A stretch of 64,000 bases of DNA from SKVR01 sp037441525 (lineage in GTDB: Bacteria; Bacteroidota; Bacteroidia; Bacteroidales; UBA7960). The stretch is from assembly GCA_037441525.1 (NCBI GenBank), contig JBBISA010000001.1:186001-250000 (forward strand), in the 5' to 3' direction. Positions 1 through 8,672 of this stretch are shown here, one piece after another. A model generated the notes under the pieces. The model saw nothing but the letters and a program-made list of their open reading frames with translations, did no database searches and was not told the origin of the DNA. Position numbers and translations under genes: made by a program. Every line of letters starts with the position of its first letter. Positions within the stretch are counted from its first letter, which is position 1.

Positions 1-107
1 GAAATTTGTGCTAAGAAGAATGTCAAATAGTATTTCTAACAATTACATGAATTGCATATTATAAATCATATTTTATCCTAATAATGCAAAAAAACAAAAG
101 AACCTGA

Positions 108-1811
108 TTAAAACTTAACTGCCTTAATAATTTCGGATCGATCCTTAAAATTAACCCTAATGAGATACATGCCCAAATCTAAAACGGAAATATCGGTAAA
201 AGGCTTTATGATATTCAGTCCGGGATTTACAGCAATTCGATCTTTCATGAGTACTCTTTGGCCACTGGTATTTATTAACTCAACCGTAATATATTCATTA
301 GAAAAGGCATAAAAGGAGAGTGACGATTCAGGCCTTAATGGATTATGCAGGAGCCTTATAAATTGGTTATCATGAATTTGTTTTTTGAGCAGAGCCGACG
401 CTTTCGAAAAATCAGGGATACCAAAGCCATAAAGCGAATCTGGTTGATGATATCTGTCGGCACTTCTAATAATAGCCTGCTTTATATCGGCAGCGGTGGC
501 TTCCGGATTTTCTTGCCACAAACATGCCGCCATGCCTGCTATAATAGGTGAAGAAAAAGATGTACCATTGGCAAAAGAAATATCACCCATTGTATTCACG
601 ATCGCAACACCTTGGCCCTGAGCCATAACCTGCGGTTTTATCCTACGGTCGGGAGTGGGCCCAACCGAACTAAAACTGGCTTTGACTCCTTTATGATCAA
701 CCCCACCAACAGCCAAAACACCCTGAGCATCGGCCGGAGCACCAATATATTTCCAACTCTGAGTCCCATAGTTTCCACCACTGTTTACAACTAAAATTCC
801 ACGGCTATAAGCCATATTTGCGGCTCTTGACACCACAGTGCTAGCTCCGTTCAAATCGGAATAGGAGTAGTTTTGGGTAGGGTCATCGAAAGTGCTGTAT
901 CCTAAAGAAGAATTAATTATATCAACCCCAACACTATCGGCAAATTCGGCTCCAGCTAACCAATTATATTCTTCTACCCTATACTCTGTAGCTCCATCTT
1001 CGGTTCTTAATAACCAGTAAGTGGCCTGTGGTGCTAATCCTTTATAGAAACCATGGTGGTTTGCGGCCATTACTGATAATACAAATGTACCGTGTGAGTG
1101 GCCGTTGTAGAGCTCAGGTTTATTTTGAACGAAATCGTGAAATCCGGCTATCCGGTTGTAAATCCATAAGTCCTGGAATACATTCATAGTATCCACAGCT
1201 CTGAAACCGGCATCCAGAACGGCAATTATTTTCCCTTCACCCCATAATCCTTTCTGGTGTATCGATTCTCCTTTTACCATAAGTATCTGGTTCTGTGCTG
1301 CGCCATAATCTGCAAACTGATGCTGCAGGGAGGTTGCTGAAAAGGGAAAATTTCCTGCGAGTAATCCATTGTTTGGATAACTATCAGAAAATTCATTTGT
1401 TCCGATTACATTCTGTGTCCCTTTTTTATTGGTTGCGGGTTTGGCTAAGGGTCGGGTTATTTCTTTAGAAGCAATGAAATTGAAGTGATTTAGCTGAGCA
1501 AGGGTTTCTTCATCGCGGGCAGAAAACATTGCCCCATTGAACCATCGGCTTGAGTAATAAAAAGTAAAACCATCAAGGCCAATAATTGAATCTATATATG
1601 CCCTGTTTACAGGAAAATCATAATAATCAATGGGTATTGCTTGTTTTTGACGACGTTCTATGGCTCTGGGCGAAAGGAATTCATGGGGTCTTGAAAGGCT
1701 AAAGTTATTATGGTTTTTATCTTTAAACTCTACCCAAATCATCAATCCGTTTGAGGAACTGACTGAAAGAGCAACACTTAATAATAATTGGAAAAACAGG
1801 AACCTCTTCAT
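108..1811 (-). CDS. Secreted subtilisin-like (S8) serine protease with type IX sorting domain
   Basis: Predicted extracellular S8 endopeptidase of 567 aa. The catalytic triad is complete: Asp200 (AVLDAGF), His240 (GHSHGT) and Ser418 (NGTSFSSP), with the oxyanion Asn347 in NSGGN. A signal peptide (MKRFLFFQLLLSVALS) is followed by a prodomain-like stretch. The last ~80 residues, starting near LLHNPLRPESS and ending KAVKF, look like a type A Por secretion C-terminal sorting domain, which in Bacteroidota targets cargo to the type IX secretion system. The frame stays open upstream to 1913, but that would bury the signal peptide and overlap the lipoprotein gene, so the ATG at 1811 is preferred. It lies 61 nt behind that lipoprotein gene and may share its transcript. 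Confidence 0.9.
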   Translation of the reverse strand: MKRFLFFQLLLSVALSVSSSNGLMIWVEFKDKNHNNFSLSRPHEFLSPRAIERRQKQAIPIDYYDFPVNRAYIDSIIGLDGFTFYYSSRWFNGAMFSARDEETLAQLNHFNFIASKEITRPLAKPATNKKGTQNVIGTNEFSDSYPNNGLLAGNFPFSATSLQHQFADYGAAQNQILMVKGESIHQKGLWGEGKIIAVLDAGFRAVDTMNVFQDLWIYNRIAGFHDFVQNKPELYNGHSHGTFVLSVMAANHHGFYKGLAPQATYWLLRTEDGATEYRVEEYNWLAGAEFADSVGVDIINSSLGYSTFDDPTQNYSYSDLNGASTVVSRAANMAYSRGILVVNSGGNYGTQSWKYIGAPADAQGVLAVGGVDHKGVKASFSSVGPTPDRRIKPQVMAQGQGVAIVNTMGDISFANGTSFSSPIIAGMAACLWQENPEATAADIKQAIIRSADRYHQPDSLYGFGIPDFSKASALLKKQIHDNQFIRLLHNPLRPESSLSFYAFSNEYITVELINTSGQRVLMKDRIAVNPGLNIIKPFTDISVLDLGMYLIRVNFKDRSEIIKAVKF

Positions 1812-1872
1812 ATAAGGATATATTAGTGTCTTAAACAGTTTCGTTTGAACATTGTTCTCTCTCAAAAGCTCT

Positions 1873-2553
1873 TTAATCCTTTCCAAAATCAATGAGATGG
1901 TATGAGTAATCAACGCCTCTTGTTATCGTACCATCAATTTCCTTTTGCAATGCAACAAACTTTTTAATAATCATACCTACACCTGTAGCATATACTTCAT
2001 ATTGCAGATCCCTGCCAATAAGGGTAGTAAAATCCTTTTGCAAAACGGTTATTGTGGAATCGAAAAGAAGATTGTCTATGTTGGCAGGTTTGTGCATTTC
2101 AGTAATCCTGTAATTTTGATGAACAAGATTGTTGTACTGGTTGCCGTTCCAGGTAAGATTGCGTTTAACGGGGAAAGACAATTTAATAAATGTGATGTTT
2201 TCTTCTGTTTTAAGAGCATGATGCATTGTAAGTGAAGACGTCCAGACATTTTTAATGGTCCACGGGTCGTTATTATCTTTTCGGTAAAACCTTTCGATTC
2301 TCATTCTTTTTTCACCCTGGCTATCGGTAAAAAATGCATCATTTACTTCTTTTACCTGGTATTTGAAACTGATAATCTTACCCAAAAAATCATCATACAC
2401 GATACTATCAACACGATAGACTTTCCACAAGCCTTCTTGATGGGCAAAATATTCGGTACCTGTATAGGCGGGCTCTCCCACCATTGTATCGCATGAGGTT
2501 ATAAGAAAAAGAAATAATACTAATAGAAGTGAAGGTTTAAGGTTTATTATCAT
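1873..2553 (-). CDS. Hypothetical lipoprotein
   Basis: Product of 226 aa that I cannot assign to a named family. It begins with a lipoprotein signal: short basic start, hydrophobic run (LLLVLFLFL) and lipobox LITSC with Cys at about residue 21, so it should be exported and lipid-anchored. The rest is beta-rich with alternating polar and hydrophobic segments and no visible catalytic motif. It sits between the MORN-repeat gene (48 nt upstream) and the subtilase gene (61 nt downstream) on the same strand, which suggests one transcript of envelope proteins. Confidence 0.75.
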   Translation of the reverse strand: MIINLKPSLLLVLFLFLITSCDTMVGEPAYTGTEYFAHQEGLWKVYRVDSIVYDDFLGKIISFKYQVKEVNDAFFTDSQGEKRMRIERFYRKDNNDPWTIKNVWTSSLTMHHALKTEENITFIKLSFPVKRNLTWNGNQYNNLVHQNYRITEMHKPANIDNLLFDSTITVLQKDFTTLIGRDLQYEVYATGVGMIIKKFVALQKEIDGTITRGVDYSYHLIDFGKD

Positions 2554-2601
2554 TAACGCGGGATTTTTCCTACTAAAGATACAAAATGTTTTGGCTGTAT
2601 A

Positions 2602-3384
2602 CTACCTGAAACGCCCAATCGAGAAGGGGTCATCGTGGATACTTGGGCCTGGTCGCAAGGGTATTGCTTCATCATCTGTTTTAATATAAATGTCTTCCCT
2701 GATAACGGTACCCTCTTCATAAACAATAATTTTCTGAATTTCTCCCCTTTGACTTAGAAACGTCCACACCTTATCGCTAACATTATTATTATAGTAACCG
2801 GTTACTCTTGGTTGTCCGGATGGATAAAACACCTCATATTTTCCATGCAGCAAATTGTTTTCAAAATTTGCCCTGATTTGGACAGACCCGGTAATAAAAT
2901 ACCTTTCATATAGGCCTTGCTGGGCCCCGCGATGCCAAGTTATCAACTCGGCTTGCCGGCCATTGTTATAATAAGTCTTCCAAACCCCATGATTTACTCC
3001 ATCCTGGTAAAAGTTTTCGAGGGTTAAAATCCCTTTATCACTGAAAAACCGCCATAATCCTTCTTTCTGCTGGTCAACAAAAAAACCTTCGCCAAGTATG
3101 GCTCTGTTTCGGTGATAATAGGTTGCCTTTACAGCTTTTTCGCCTGGTTGATGAATCAATTCTGCCCTTAGTTGACCTTGTGGGTAAAAGTACTTGAAAA
3201 CACCCAAAGGCAGATCATCAATAAAATTTCCTTCGTAGCGAATTTTACCGGTGGCGAAATAGCCGCGCCAAAGTCCTTGTCTGCGGCCTGATTCATCTTT
3301 CTGGTTTTCTCTTACTGGTTGCTGAGAAACAGATATACTATGAAAAGAAAAACAAAAAATGAATAGGAAAAGAAAGCGGAGCAT
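2602..3384 (-). CDS. Exported MORN/YwqK-type repeat protein
   Basis: Protein of 260 aa made almost entirely of ~23-residue MORN-like modules with the pattern G.W..Y...G....G.Y..N (for example RQGLWRGYFATGKIRYEGNF and HGVWKTYYNNGRQAELITW). Annotated relatives are often called toxin-antitoxin YwqK family antitoxin; that name is a family label and there is no toxin gene here. A signal peptide is present (MLRFLFLFIFCFSFHSISVS followed by QQ), so it is probably periplasmic or surface-exposed rather than an antitoxin. MORN modules form elongated beta-hairpin sheets for protein or lipid contact. The C-terminal ~50 residues are not repetitive. It is 48 nt upstream of the lipoprotein gene. Confidence 0.8.
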   Translation of the reverse strand: MLRFLFLFIFCFSFHSISVSQQPVRENQKDESGRRQGLWRGYFATGKIRYEGNFIDDLPLGVFKYFYPQGQLRAELIHQPGEKAVKATYYHRNRAILGEGFFVDQQKEGLWRFFSDKGILTLENFYQDGVNHGVWKTYYNNGRQAELITWHRGAQQGLYERYFITGSVQIRANFENNLLHGKYEVFYPSGQPRVTGYYNNNVSDKVWTFLSQRGEIQKIIVYEEGTVIREDIYIKTDDEAIPLRPGPSIHDDPFSIGRFR

Positions 3385-3467
3385 GAGGTATTATAATTAC
3401 GAAATATTTACAAATTTAATGAATCAGATTATAGATGAAGCAGGTGTTTTTACTGAAAAACCAATTA

Positions 3468-4070
3468 TTATGATGCAATTTTAAAACCAAGGAACTGGGC
3501 AAAATCCTTTAATGAGTGAAACGCATAATCAATAATATTATGATGTTCACTTATGATTTTTTTATCATGGTTAATAAATATGGTTTTCATTTTCAAGGCT
3601 TTGCCAAACATCATATCTGATACTGAGTCGCCTACCATTACCGATTTACGAAAGTCGATACCTGGAAAGTCTTTGCGTGCCTTAAGACCCATACCTGGTG
3701 AAGGCTTTCGCATAAAGCTTCTGTCAGTTTTCGGGTTTGGGCAGAAATATACTTTATGGATTGTTCCACCAGCTTCTTCAATTTTATCGATCATTCTGGT
3801 GTGAATATTATTCAGGTCATCAATGCTCATAAGTCCTTTGCCAATACCCTGCTGATTGGTAACCACCAAAACGTGTCCAAAGAGTCTTGAAAGATAAGCG
3901 ATGCTTTCAACAGCCATTTCGTTCCACACAAAATCTTCGGGTTTTGTTACATATTCATCGGGTTTCCTTACATTAATAACCCCGTCACGATCAAGAAAAA
4001 GAGTCCAATTAATATCTACGCTCAAAGGCTGATTCATATTGCAAAAGATGGATTTTGGGCTGGTAGCCAT
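3468..4070 (-). CDS. HAD-IIIA phosphatase, GmhB-like (heptose bisphosphate phosphatase type)
   Basis: HAD-superfamily phosphatase of 200 aa. Motif I is LFLDRDGVIN (nucleophile Asp and the general acid Asp), motif II is VVTNQQGIGKG, the lysine motif is RKPSPGM, and motif III/IV is MVGDSVSDM. This order and length match GmhB, which removes the 7-phosphate from D-glycero-D-manno-heptose 1,7-bisphosphate. The zinc loop of typical GmhB (CxH...CxC) is reduced here to a single Cys in YFCPNPKTDRSF, so the zinc site is absent. It follows gmhA by 27 nt, which supports a heptose role; histidinol phosphatase is the main alternative. A second start at 4037 (MNQPLSVD) is equally possible and would shorten it by 11 residues. 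Confidence 0.8.
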   Translation of the reverse strand: MATSPKSIFCNMNQPLSVDINWTLFLDRDGVINVRKPDEYVTKPEDFVWNEMAVESIAYLSRLFGHVLVVTNQQGIGKGLMSIDDLNNIHTRMIDKIEEAGGTIHKVYFCPNPKTDRSFMRKPSPGMGLKARKDFPGIDFRKSVMVGDSVSDMMFGKALKMKTIFINHDKKIISEHHNIIDYAFHSLKDFAQFLGFKIAS

Positions 4071-4097
4071 TAATTATTATTCTGGTTTAATGCAATT

Positions 4098-4682
4098 TTA
4101 TTCTTGCTTTTCAAACAAGGTTTTTTCAACCTGTTCGCAGATAATATGGCCAATCAATATATGGGCCTCCTGTATTCTGGGGGTATTGGTTGAAGTAATA
4201 TTGATAAGCACATTGCAAATATCGGCCATTTTACCCCCGCCATTTCCAGTAAACCCAATAATTGTCATTCCTAAAGTGTGTGCTGCATCAATCGCCTTTA
4301 AAATGTTGGGCGAGTTGCCAGATGTGGAAAGGGCTACCAAAACATCTCCACTTTTTCCCCATGCTTCAACCATTCTTGCAAAAGTAAAATCAAACCCAAA
4401 ATCGTTGGCAACAGCGGTGAGAAATGATGTATTAACGTGCAATGCTTCGGCCTGTAAAGGGGGCCGGTTGAAGTAAAACCTTCCTGAAAGTTCTGCCGCA
4501 AGGTGCTGTGCATCGGCAGCACTTCCACCGTTTCCACAAAACAAAACCTTTTTACCATTTTTGTAACAATCAATTATGGTATTTGCGGCAGTTTCGATAC
4601 TTTCCAACTGAAGATTGTTTGACAGAATTTCATTCTTCAAACTTATGGATTCCCTTATAATTCGGGCAATTTCATTTTTCAT
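4098..4682 (-). CDS. gmhA: SIS-domain sedoheptulose 7-phosphate isomerase
   Basis: Cytosolic isomerase of 194 aa expected to convert sedoheptulose 7-phosphate to D-glycero-D-manno-heptose 7-phosphate, the first step toward ADP- or GDP-heptose. The SIS phosphosugar loop GNGGSAADAQHLAAEL and the second loop STSGNSPNILKAID are clear, and the C-terminal helix with QEAHILIGHIICEQVE carries the His/Glu region conserved in GmhA. The frame is open further upstream to 4835, but the ATG at 4682 lies 7 nt behind the stop of the GT4 gene and matches the family N-terminus. With the GmhB-like gene downstream it covers two heptose precursor steps; no HldE/HddA kinase or nucleotidyltransferase is seen in the window. 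Confidence 0.9.
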   Translation of the reverse strand: MKNEIARIIRESISLKNEILSNNLQLESIETAANTIIDCYKNGKKVLFCGNGGSAADAQHLAAELSGRFYFNRPPLQAEALHVNTSFLTAVANDFGFDFTFARMVEAWGKSGDVLVALSTSGNSPNILKAIDAAHTLGMTIIGFTGNGGGKMADICNVLINITSTNTPRIQEAHILIGHIICEQVEKTLFEKQE

Positions 4683-4689
4683 TAAGAAG

Positions 4690-5829
4690 TTATTGAGGTT
4701 TAGCGGCTCTGAAAGTGGCATCAACCAGGTTTTTCCAGGAGAATCTTTTTTTCTGATTCTCAACTCCCTTCTTAAATTCTGATTGAAGATTCTTGGTAAA
4801 AAACCTGAAAATAGCATTCGCAACGCTTTTTGCATCGGGTTTAACTACCATACCTGCAACCATGTGGGGAACCATTTCGGGCAATGCACCAACCTTGGTT
4901 ACAATCATGGGTATGCCAAAATGATATGCAACCTGGGTAACTCCACTTTGGCTGGCATCTTTATAGGGTTGCACCACACAATCGGATGCGCAGAAATAAG
5001 CAGCTACCTTTTCGTTAGGTATAAAGTTGGTATGCATTACCAGTTTATTACTTAACGATTTCTCCCTGATTATTTTAACATATTCGGTATCAGAAGAATA
5101 GTATTCACCCGCCACAATGAGTTTAATTGGCAGGTCGTTGAGCATGGGGTCACCCATGGCTTCGAGCAGGATATCAAGGCCTTTGTATTCTCTGATAAAA
5201 CCAAAGAATAACATATACCTATATTCGGGTGAAAGTTTAAGTGCTTTAAGGGCTTCTTCGCGGGTCATCCCCTCTCCGAAATTATCGTATAGTGGATGGG
5301 GTGAGAAAATTTTGGGTTTATCATGCTTTTCAAGTATTTCAAGTTCTTTAAGAACTGATCTGCTCAAGGTAACAAAGCCGTGACTTTTAGCAATATAATA
5401 GTGGGTAAGCATGGTATCGCCGAAATGTTTTTCGTGAGGAATGATATTATCGGCGATGGTAACCACCCTGGTAAATTTATTGGTGCGGGCAATGGCAGCA
5501 ATTGTTCCAAGACATGGAGCCATAAAGGGCAGCCAATAACGCACTACAAGAATATCAGGGCGTTCATTTTTTATTTTCCAACCGGTTATTAACCAATTAA
5601 AGGGGTTTATGCTGTTTACTTCTACCCTGATATCCAGGCCGCGTGGTTTGGGGCGCACAGCATATTGGGTTTTGCCGGGAAAAAATATGGATGGATATTG
5701 CAGTGAAAAAGTGTAAATAATAACCTGATGGCCAAGGCTCATATATTCCTGAGCAAGCCTTTCATTGAAGGTAGAAAGCCCTCCGGCTCTTAATGGATAG
5801 GCAGAACCTAAAATAATAATCTTTGCCAA
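4690..5829 (-). CDS. Glycosyltransferase family 4 (GT-B)
   Basis: Retaining GT-B glycosyltransferase of 379 aa. The N-terminal Rossmann domain begins at residue 2 (KIIILGSAYPLRAGGLSTF) and the C-terminal domain has the family signature FGFIREYKGLDILLEAM and the donor-binding stretch DASQSGVTQVAYHFGIPMIVTKVGALPEMV with its Glu. The start codon appears to be TTG at 5829: it lies directly before the first beta strand, and no ATG fits upstream or nearby. The gene overlaps the end of the GT2 gene by 22 nt, which implies translational coupling. Context with gmhA suggests transfer of a sugar, perhaps heptose, in lipopolysaccharide or surface glycan synthesis. Acceptor and donor cannot be read from sequence. 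Confidence 0.87.
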   Translation of the reverse strand: MAKIIILGSAYPLRAGGLSTFNERLAQEYMSLGHQVIIYTFSLQYPSIFFPGKTQYAVRPKPRGLDIRVEVNSINPFNWLITGWKIKNERPDILVVRYWLPFMAPCLGTIAAIARTNKFTRVVTIADNIIPHEKHFGDTMLTHYYIAKSHGFVTLSRSVLKELEILEKHDKPKIFSPHPLYDNFGEGMTREEALKALKLSPEYRYMLFFGFIREYKGLDILLEAMGDPMLNDLPIKLIVAGEYYSSDTEYVKIIREKSLSNKLVMHTNFIPNEKVAAYFCASDCVVQPYKDASQSGVTQVAYHFGIPMIVTKVGALPEMVPHMVAGMVVKPDAKSVANAIFRFFTKNLQSEFKKGVENQKKRFSWKNLVDATFRAAKPQ

Positions 5830-6779
5830 TTGTCTTCTGTTGTTTTCTCAATAATATATTTGTTTCGGTCGGGCGAAATTCTTGAAATCATTTCGCCGAG
5901 GAAACCTGCCAGAAAAAGCTGGGTTCCTAAAACCATGGACAGTAATCCGAAATAAAAAAGCGGTCTTTCAGTCATACGATACTCATGCCAAAAAAACTTT
6001 GCATACGCCAGATAAAGAGCAATTATGAACCCTCCGGCAAAAAGAATTGTTCCGAAAAAACCAAACAGGTGCATTGGTTTTCGTCCAAACCTTGTAACAA
6101 ACGAAATAGAAAGAAGGTCGAGGAATCCGTTTATAAACCGTTCAATCCCAAATTTGGTTTTGCCATACTTACGTTTTTGGTGAGCAACACGTTTTTCGCC
6201 AATAGCATTAAATCCTGACCATTTGGCAATTACGGGTATATATCGGTGCATATCGCCATACACTTCAATGCTTTTAACAACTTCGCTCCGATAGGCTTTC
6301 AGGCCACAATTGAAGTCATGTAGTTTAATTCCTGTAGTGATTCGTGTTGCCCAATTGTAAAGCCGCGTGGGAATGGTTTTGGAAACAGGATCCTGTCTGT
6401 TTTTTTTCCAGCCACTCACCAGGTCAAACTTCCCTGATTGAATCATTTCCATCAGTTCTGGTATCTCCTCCGGACTATCCTGAAGGTCGGCATCCATGGT
6501 AATTATAACGTTGCCTGAGGCTTGGGCAAACCCCATATTGAGGGCTGCTGATTTGCCATAATTACGTCTGAACCTGATCGCCTTTACCAACGGATATTTA
6601 CCCTTAAGGTTTTCAATGATTTTCCAGGAGTTATCTTTACTTCCATCATCAATAAGAATAATTTCAGTATTGTACCTTCCATTTACTACCCGCCATATCC
6701 ACTCAATAAGCTCAGGCAATGACTCCTCTTCGTTATAAAGCGGAATCACCAGCGAAAGCTCTGGATTTGAATTGTCCAT
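5808..6779 (-). CDS. Polyprenyl-phosphate glycosyltransferase (GT2, DPMS/GtrB type) with two membrane helices
   Basis: Inverting GT-A enzyme of 323 aa. The GT2 domain opens with LSVIPLYNEEESLPELIEW and has the DxD metal motif ITMDADLQDSPEEIPEL and a QKRKYGKTKFG segment typical of polyprenyl-phosphate mannose/glucose synthases. Two C-terminal transmembrane helices (LFGFFGTILFAGGFIIALYL and FYFGLLSMVLGTQLFLAGFL) anchor it, as in GtrB. It likely loads a sugar on undecaprenyl phosphate for transfer across the membrane. The start at 6779 (MDNSNPELSL) is chosen because a good promoter lies inside the longer frame at 6816-6845. It is the first gene of a tightly spaced run with GT4, gmhA and the GmhB-like gene. 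Confidence 0.88.
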   Translation of the reverse strand: MDNSNPELSLVIPLYNEEESLPELIEWIWRVVNGRYNTEIILIDDGSKDNSWKIIENLKGKYPLVKAIRFRRNYGKSAALNMGFAQASGNVIITMDADLQDSPEEIPELMEMIQSGKFDLVSGWKKNRQDPVSKTIPTRLYNWATRITTGIKLHDFNCGLKAYRSEVVKSIEVYGDMHRYIPVIAKWSGFNAIGEKRVAHQKRKYGKTKFGIERFINGFLDLLSISFVTRFGRKPMHLFGFFGTILFAGGFIIALYLAYAKFFWHEYRMTERPLFYFGLLSMVLGTQLFLAGFLGEMISRISPDRNKYIIEKTTEDNWQRLLF

Positions 6780-6815
6780 CGGAATATTACTGTTTCGGAT
6801 TGAAAAATAAGATGG

Positions 6816-6845
6816 CAAAATTACTAAATAATCCAAATCATGCAG
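6816..6845 (-). promoter_or_regulatory. Promoter of the glycosyltransferase/heptose operon
   Basis: Minus-strand Bacteroidota-type promoter: -33 CTG (6843-6845), 19-nt spacer, -7 TAATTTTG (6816-6823), matching TTG-N19-TAnnTTTG except for the first base. It lies about 37 nt before the ATG at 6779 and inside the longer possible frame, so it decides the start choice of the GT2 gene. Confidence 0.55.
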
Positions 6846-7022
6846 TATTGCATGGTTAAAAGAAGTTCAAGTTTTGAATAATAGCTGATGGGAACTGCAA
6901 TAAAAATTACATTTACACCCGTGAAATGATAAACATCAAAGCAAAATCAGGGTTTATCATAGATTAAGCGAGTAACTGCCCGAAGCAAAAAAAACAACTT
7001 ACAACAAACCGGAATTTTAAAA

Positions 7023-8384
7023 ATGCGCGATCTGACCCAGGGGCCTGAAGGAAAGCAAATTCTCATCTTCGCCATGCCAATGCTATTGGGCAATGTTTTT
7101 CAACAGCTTTACTACATTGTTGATACACTGATAATAGGCCATTATCTGGGCACCAAGGCTCTTGCATCGGCAGGAGCATCTTTCCCTGTAATCTTTGTAC
7201 TGATAAGTCTGATGATAGGAATTACAACCGGTATCAATGTAGTTATCAGCCAGTATTTCGGGAATAAGAATTATATTAAGGTGAAACGGGCTATTGATAC
7301 TACCTTTATTTTTCTGTTTATATCATCTATTGGTTTATCAATCCTTGGTTTGGTATTCAGTGAACAGATTTTCAGGTTGATTGGCCTGCCGGAAGAGTTG
7401 TTATATGACGCAATGCAGTATTTTAATGTTTATGTAGCCGGTTTGATTTTCATGTCGGGATACAATGGTACAAGCGCCATTTTGCGTGGTATGGGCGATT
7501 CTAAAACACCATTATACTTTCTTATTATTTCCACTTTGTTAAATATTGGATTCGATTTGTTATTTGTGGCGGTTTTTGAATGGGGAATCGCAGGGATTTC
7601 TTTTGCCACTGTTCTTGCCCAAGCCATTGCATTTGGTCTTTCAGTTCTTTATCTTAATCGCTACCACCCTTTAATTAGATTTAGTTTCAGAGGAATTGGT
7701 TTTGATAAAGAGGTATTCCGTCACAGTCATCGTATCGGAATTCCCACAGGCCTACAACACACGTTTGTTTCTTTGGGAATGGCCGCTCTAATGACTATTG
7801 TAAACATGTTTGGAACACCCACAATAGCAGCATATTCGATTGCCTGGCGTATAGATTCATTTGCTACTCTGCCTGCCATGAACTTCAGTATGGCTTTATC
7901 TACTTTTGTGGGTCAGAATATTGGAGCAAATAAAATTGAACGTGTTAAGAAAGGGCTGGTAACAACCCTTTTAATGAATTCAGCTTTTTCTATTGTTGTA
8001 ACAGTAATAGCGTGGATATGGGGAAGAACGTTGATGGGATTTTTTACCGATGACCAGTTGGTAATTGAGATTGGGTATGATTACCTGGTAATTGTAAGCT
8101 CTTTTTATATCGTTTTCGGAGCTATGTTTGTTATGCAAAGAACACTCAGTGGGGCGGGAGATACGCTGATCCCAATGTTTATTACCCTATTTTCACTATG
8201 GGCCCTTCGGGTTCCTTTCTCATACATTTTATCACTTCGAATGGGAGAAACAGGTATTTGGTGGGGAATACCCATTGCATGGTGTTTTGGTTTCATTGCA
8301 TCATATATTTATTATAAAACCGGAAAATGGAAACATAAATCTGTTGTGAAGCATCAGGAGATGGCCTTTGGAAACACTGATTAA
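7023..8384 (+). CDS. MATE family efflux transporter
   Basis: Inner-membrane multidrug or metabolite exporter of 453 aa, the normal length for the family, with 12 predicted helices in two MatE halves. The first half starts at IPFAMPMLLGNVFQQLYYIVDT-type sequence (residues ~13-35) and carries DTLIIGHYLGTKALA and ATASFPV-like segments; the second half starts near HSHRIGIPTGLQHTFVS and includes NFSMALSTFVGQNIGAN, a hallmark of MATE proteins. These use a Na+ or H+ gradient; the substrate cannot be predicted. It is transcribed divergently from the glycosyltransferase operon and stands alone. No strong -33/-7 pair is seen in the 186-nt divergent gap on this strand. Confidence 0.92.
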   Translation: MRDLTQGPEGKQILIFAMPMLLGNVFQQLYYIVDTLIIGHYLGTKALASAGASFPVIFVLISLMIGITTGINVVISQYFGNKNYIKVKRAIDTTFIFLFISSIGLSILGLVFSEQIFRLIGLPEELLYDAMQYFNVYVAGLIFMSGYNGTSAILRGMGDSKTPLYFLIISTLLNIGFDLLFVAVFEWGIAGISFATVLAQAIAFGLSVLYLNRYHPLIRFSFRGIGFDKEVFRHSHRIGIPTGLQHTFVSLGMAALMTIVNMFGTPTIAAYSIAWRIDSFATLPAMNFSMALSTFVGQNIGANKIERVKKGLVTTLLMNSAFSIVVTVIAWIWGRTLMGFFTDDQLVIEIGYDYLVIVSSFYIVFGAMFVMQRTLSGAGDTLIPMFITLFSLWALRVPFSYILSLRMGETGIWWGIPIAWCFGFIASYIYYKTGKWKHKSVVKHQEMAFGNTD

Positions 8385-8485
8385 TCTGCCTTCCAATTTT
8401 ATTTGTACCCACAGGAATTGATGAGTAAATAAATATTAGGTTTCTGCACTATTATGAAAATGTTAAAGAAAAACTTTAAAAACTA

Positions 8486-8515
8486 TTGTGGACACTAAAA
8501 AACGTGTTATCTTTG
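8486..8515 (+). promoter_or_regulatory. tRNA-Arg promoter
   Basis: Exact Bacteroidota promoter: -33 TTG at 8486-8488, 19-nt spacer, -7 TATCTTTG at 8508-8515. The predicted transcription start is a few bases downstream, 15-20 nt before the tRNA 5' end. Confidence 0.8.
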
Positions 8516-8535
8516 CACTCGCAAAAGCGAAAACC

Positions 8536-8612
8536 GGCTCTGTAGCTCAATTGAATAGAGCATCTGACTACGGATCAGAAGGTTTCAGGTTTGAATCCTG
8601 ACAGAGTCACCA
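8536..8612 (+). tRNA. tRNA-Arg (anticodon ACG)
   Basis: A 77-nt cloverleaf reads off cleanly: acceptor GGCTCTG/CAGAGTC with one G-T pair, D stem GCTC/GAGC, anticodon stem TCTGA/TCAGA with loop CTACGGA (anticodon ACG, to be deaminated to ICG, reading CGU/CGC/CGA), 5-nt variable loop AGGTT, T stem TCAGG/CCTGA, discriminator A and an encoded CCA at 8610-8612. The T loop is TTTGAAT and the D loop AATTGAATA, so the usual G19-C56 pair is replaced by A19-U56 and the Levitt pair is A15-U48. It is monocistronic, with its own promoter and terminator. Confidence 0.97.
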
Positions 8613-8620
8613 CAAAATCA

Positions 8621-8659
8621 AAGAGTTGCAATTATTCAAATTGCAACTCTTTTTTTTTT
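8621..8659 (+). terminator. Rho-independent terminator of tRNA-Arg
   Basis: Perfect 13-bp stem (8621-8633 with 8639-8651), loop ATTCA, continuing into a T run up to 8659. It begins 9 nt after the tRNA CCA end. Confidence 0.92.
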
Positions 8660-8672
8660 AACCATAATTTAT

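Noticed and set aside
2602..3384. Toxin-antitoxin system suggested by the YwqK family name
   Set aside because: No toxin gene is adjacent and the protein has a signal peptide; MORN repeats explain the match.
4690..4835. Longer gmhA start at 4835
   Set aside because: It would overlap the GT4 gene by 146 nt and adds sequence unlike GmhA; the ATG at 4682 fits.
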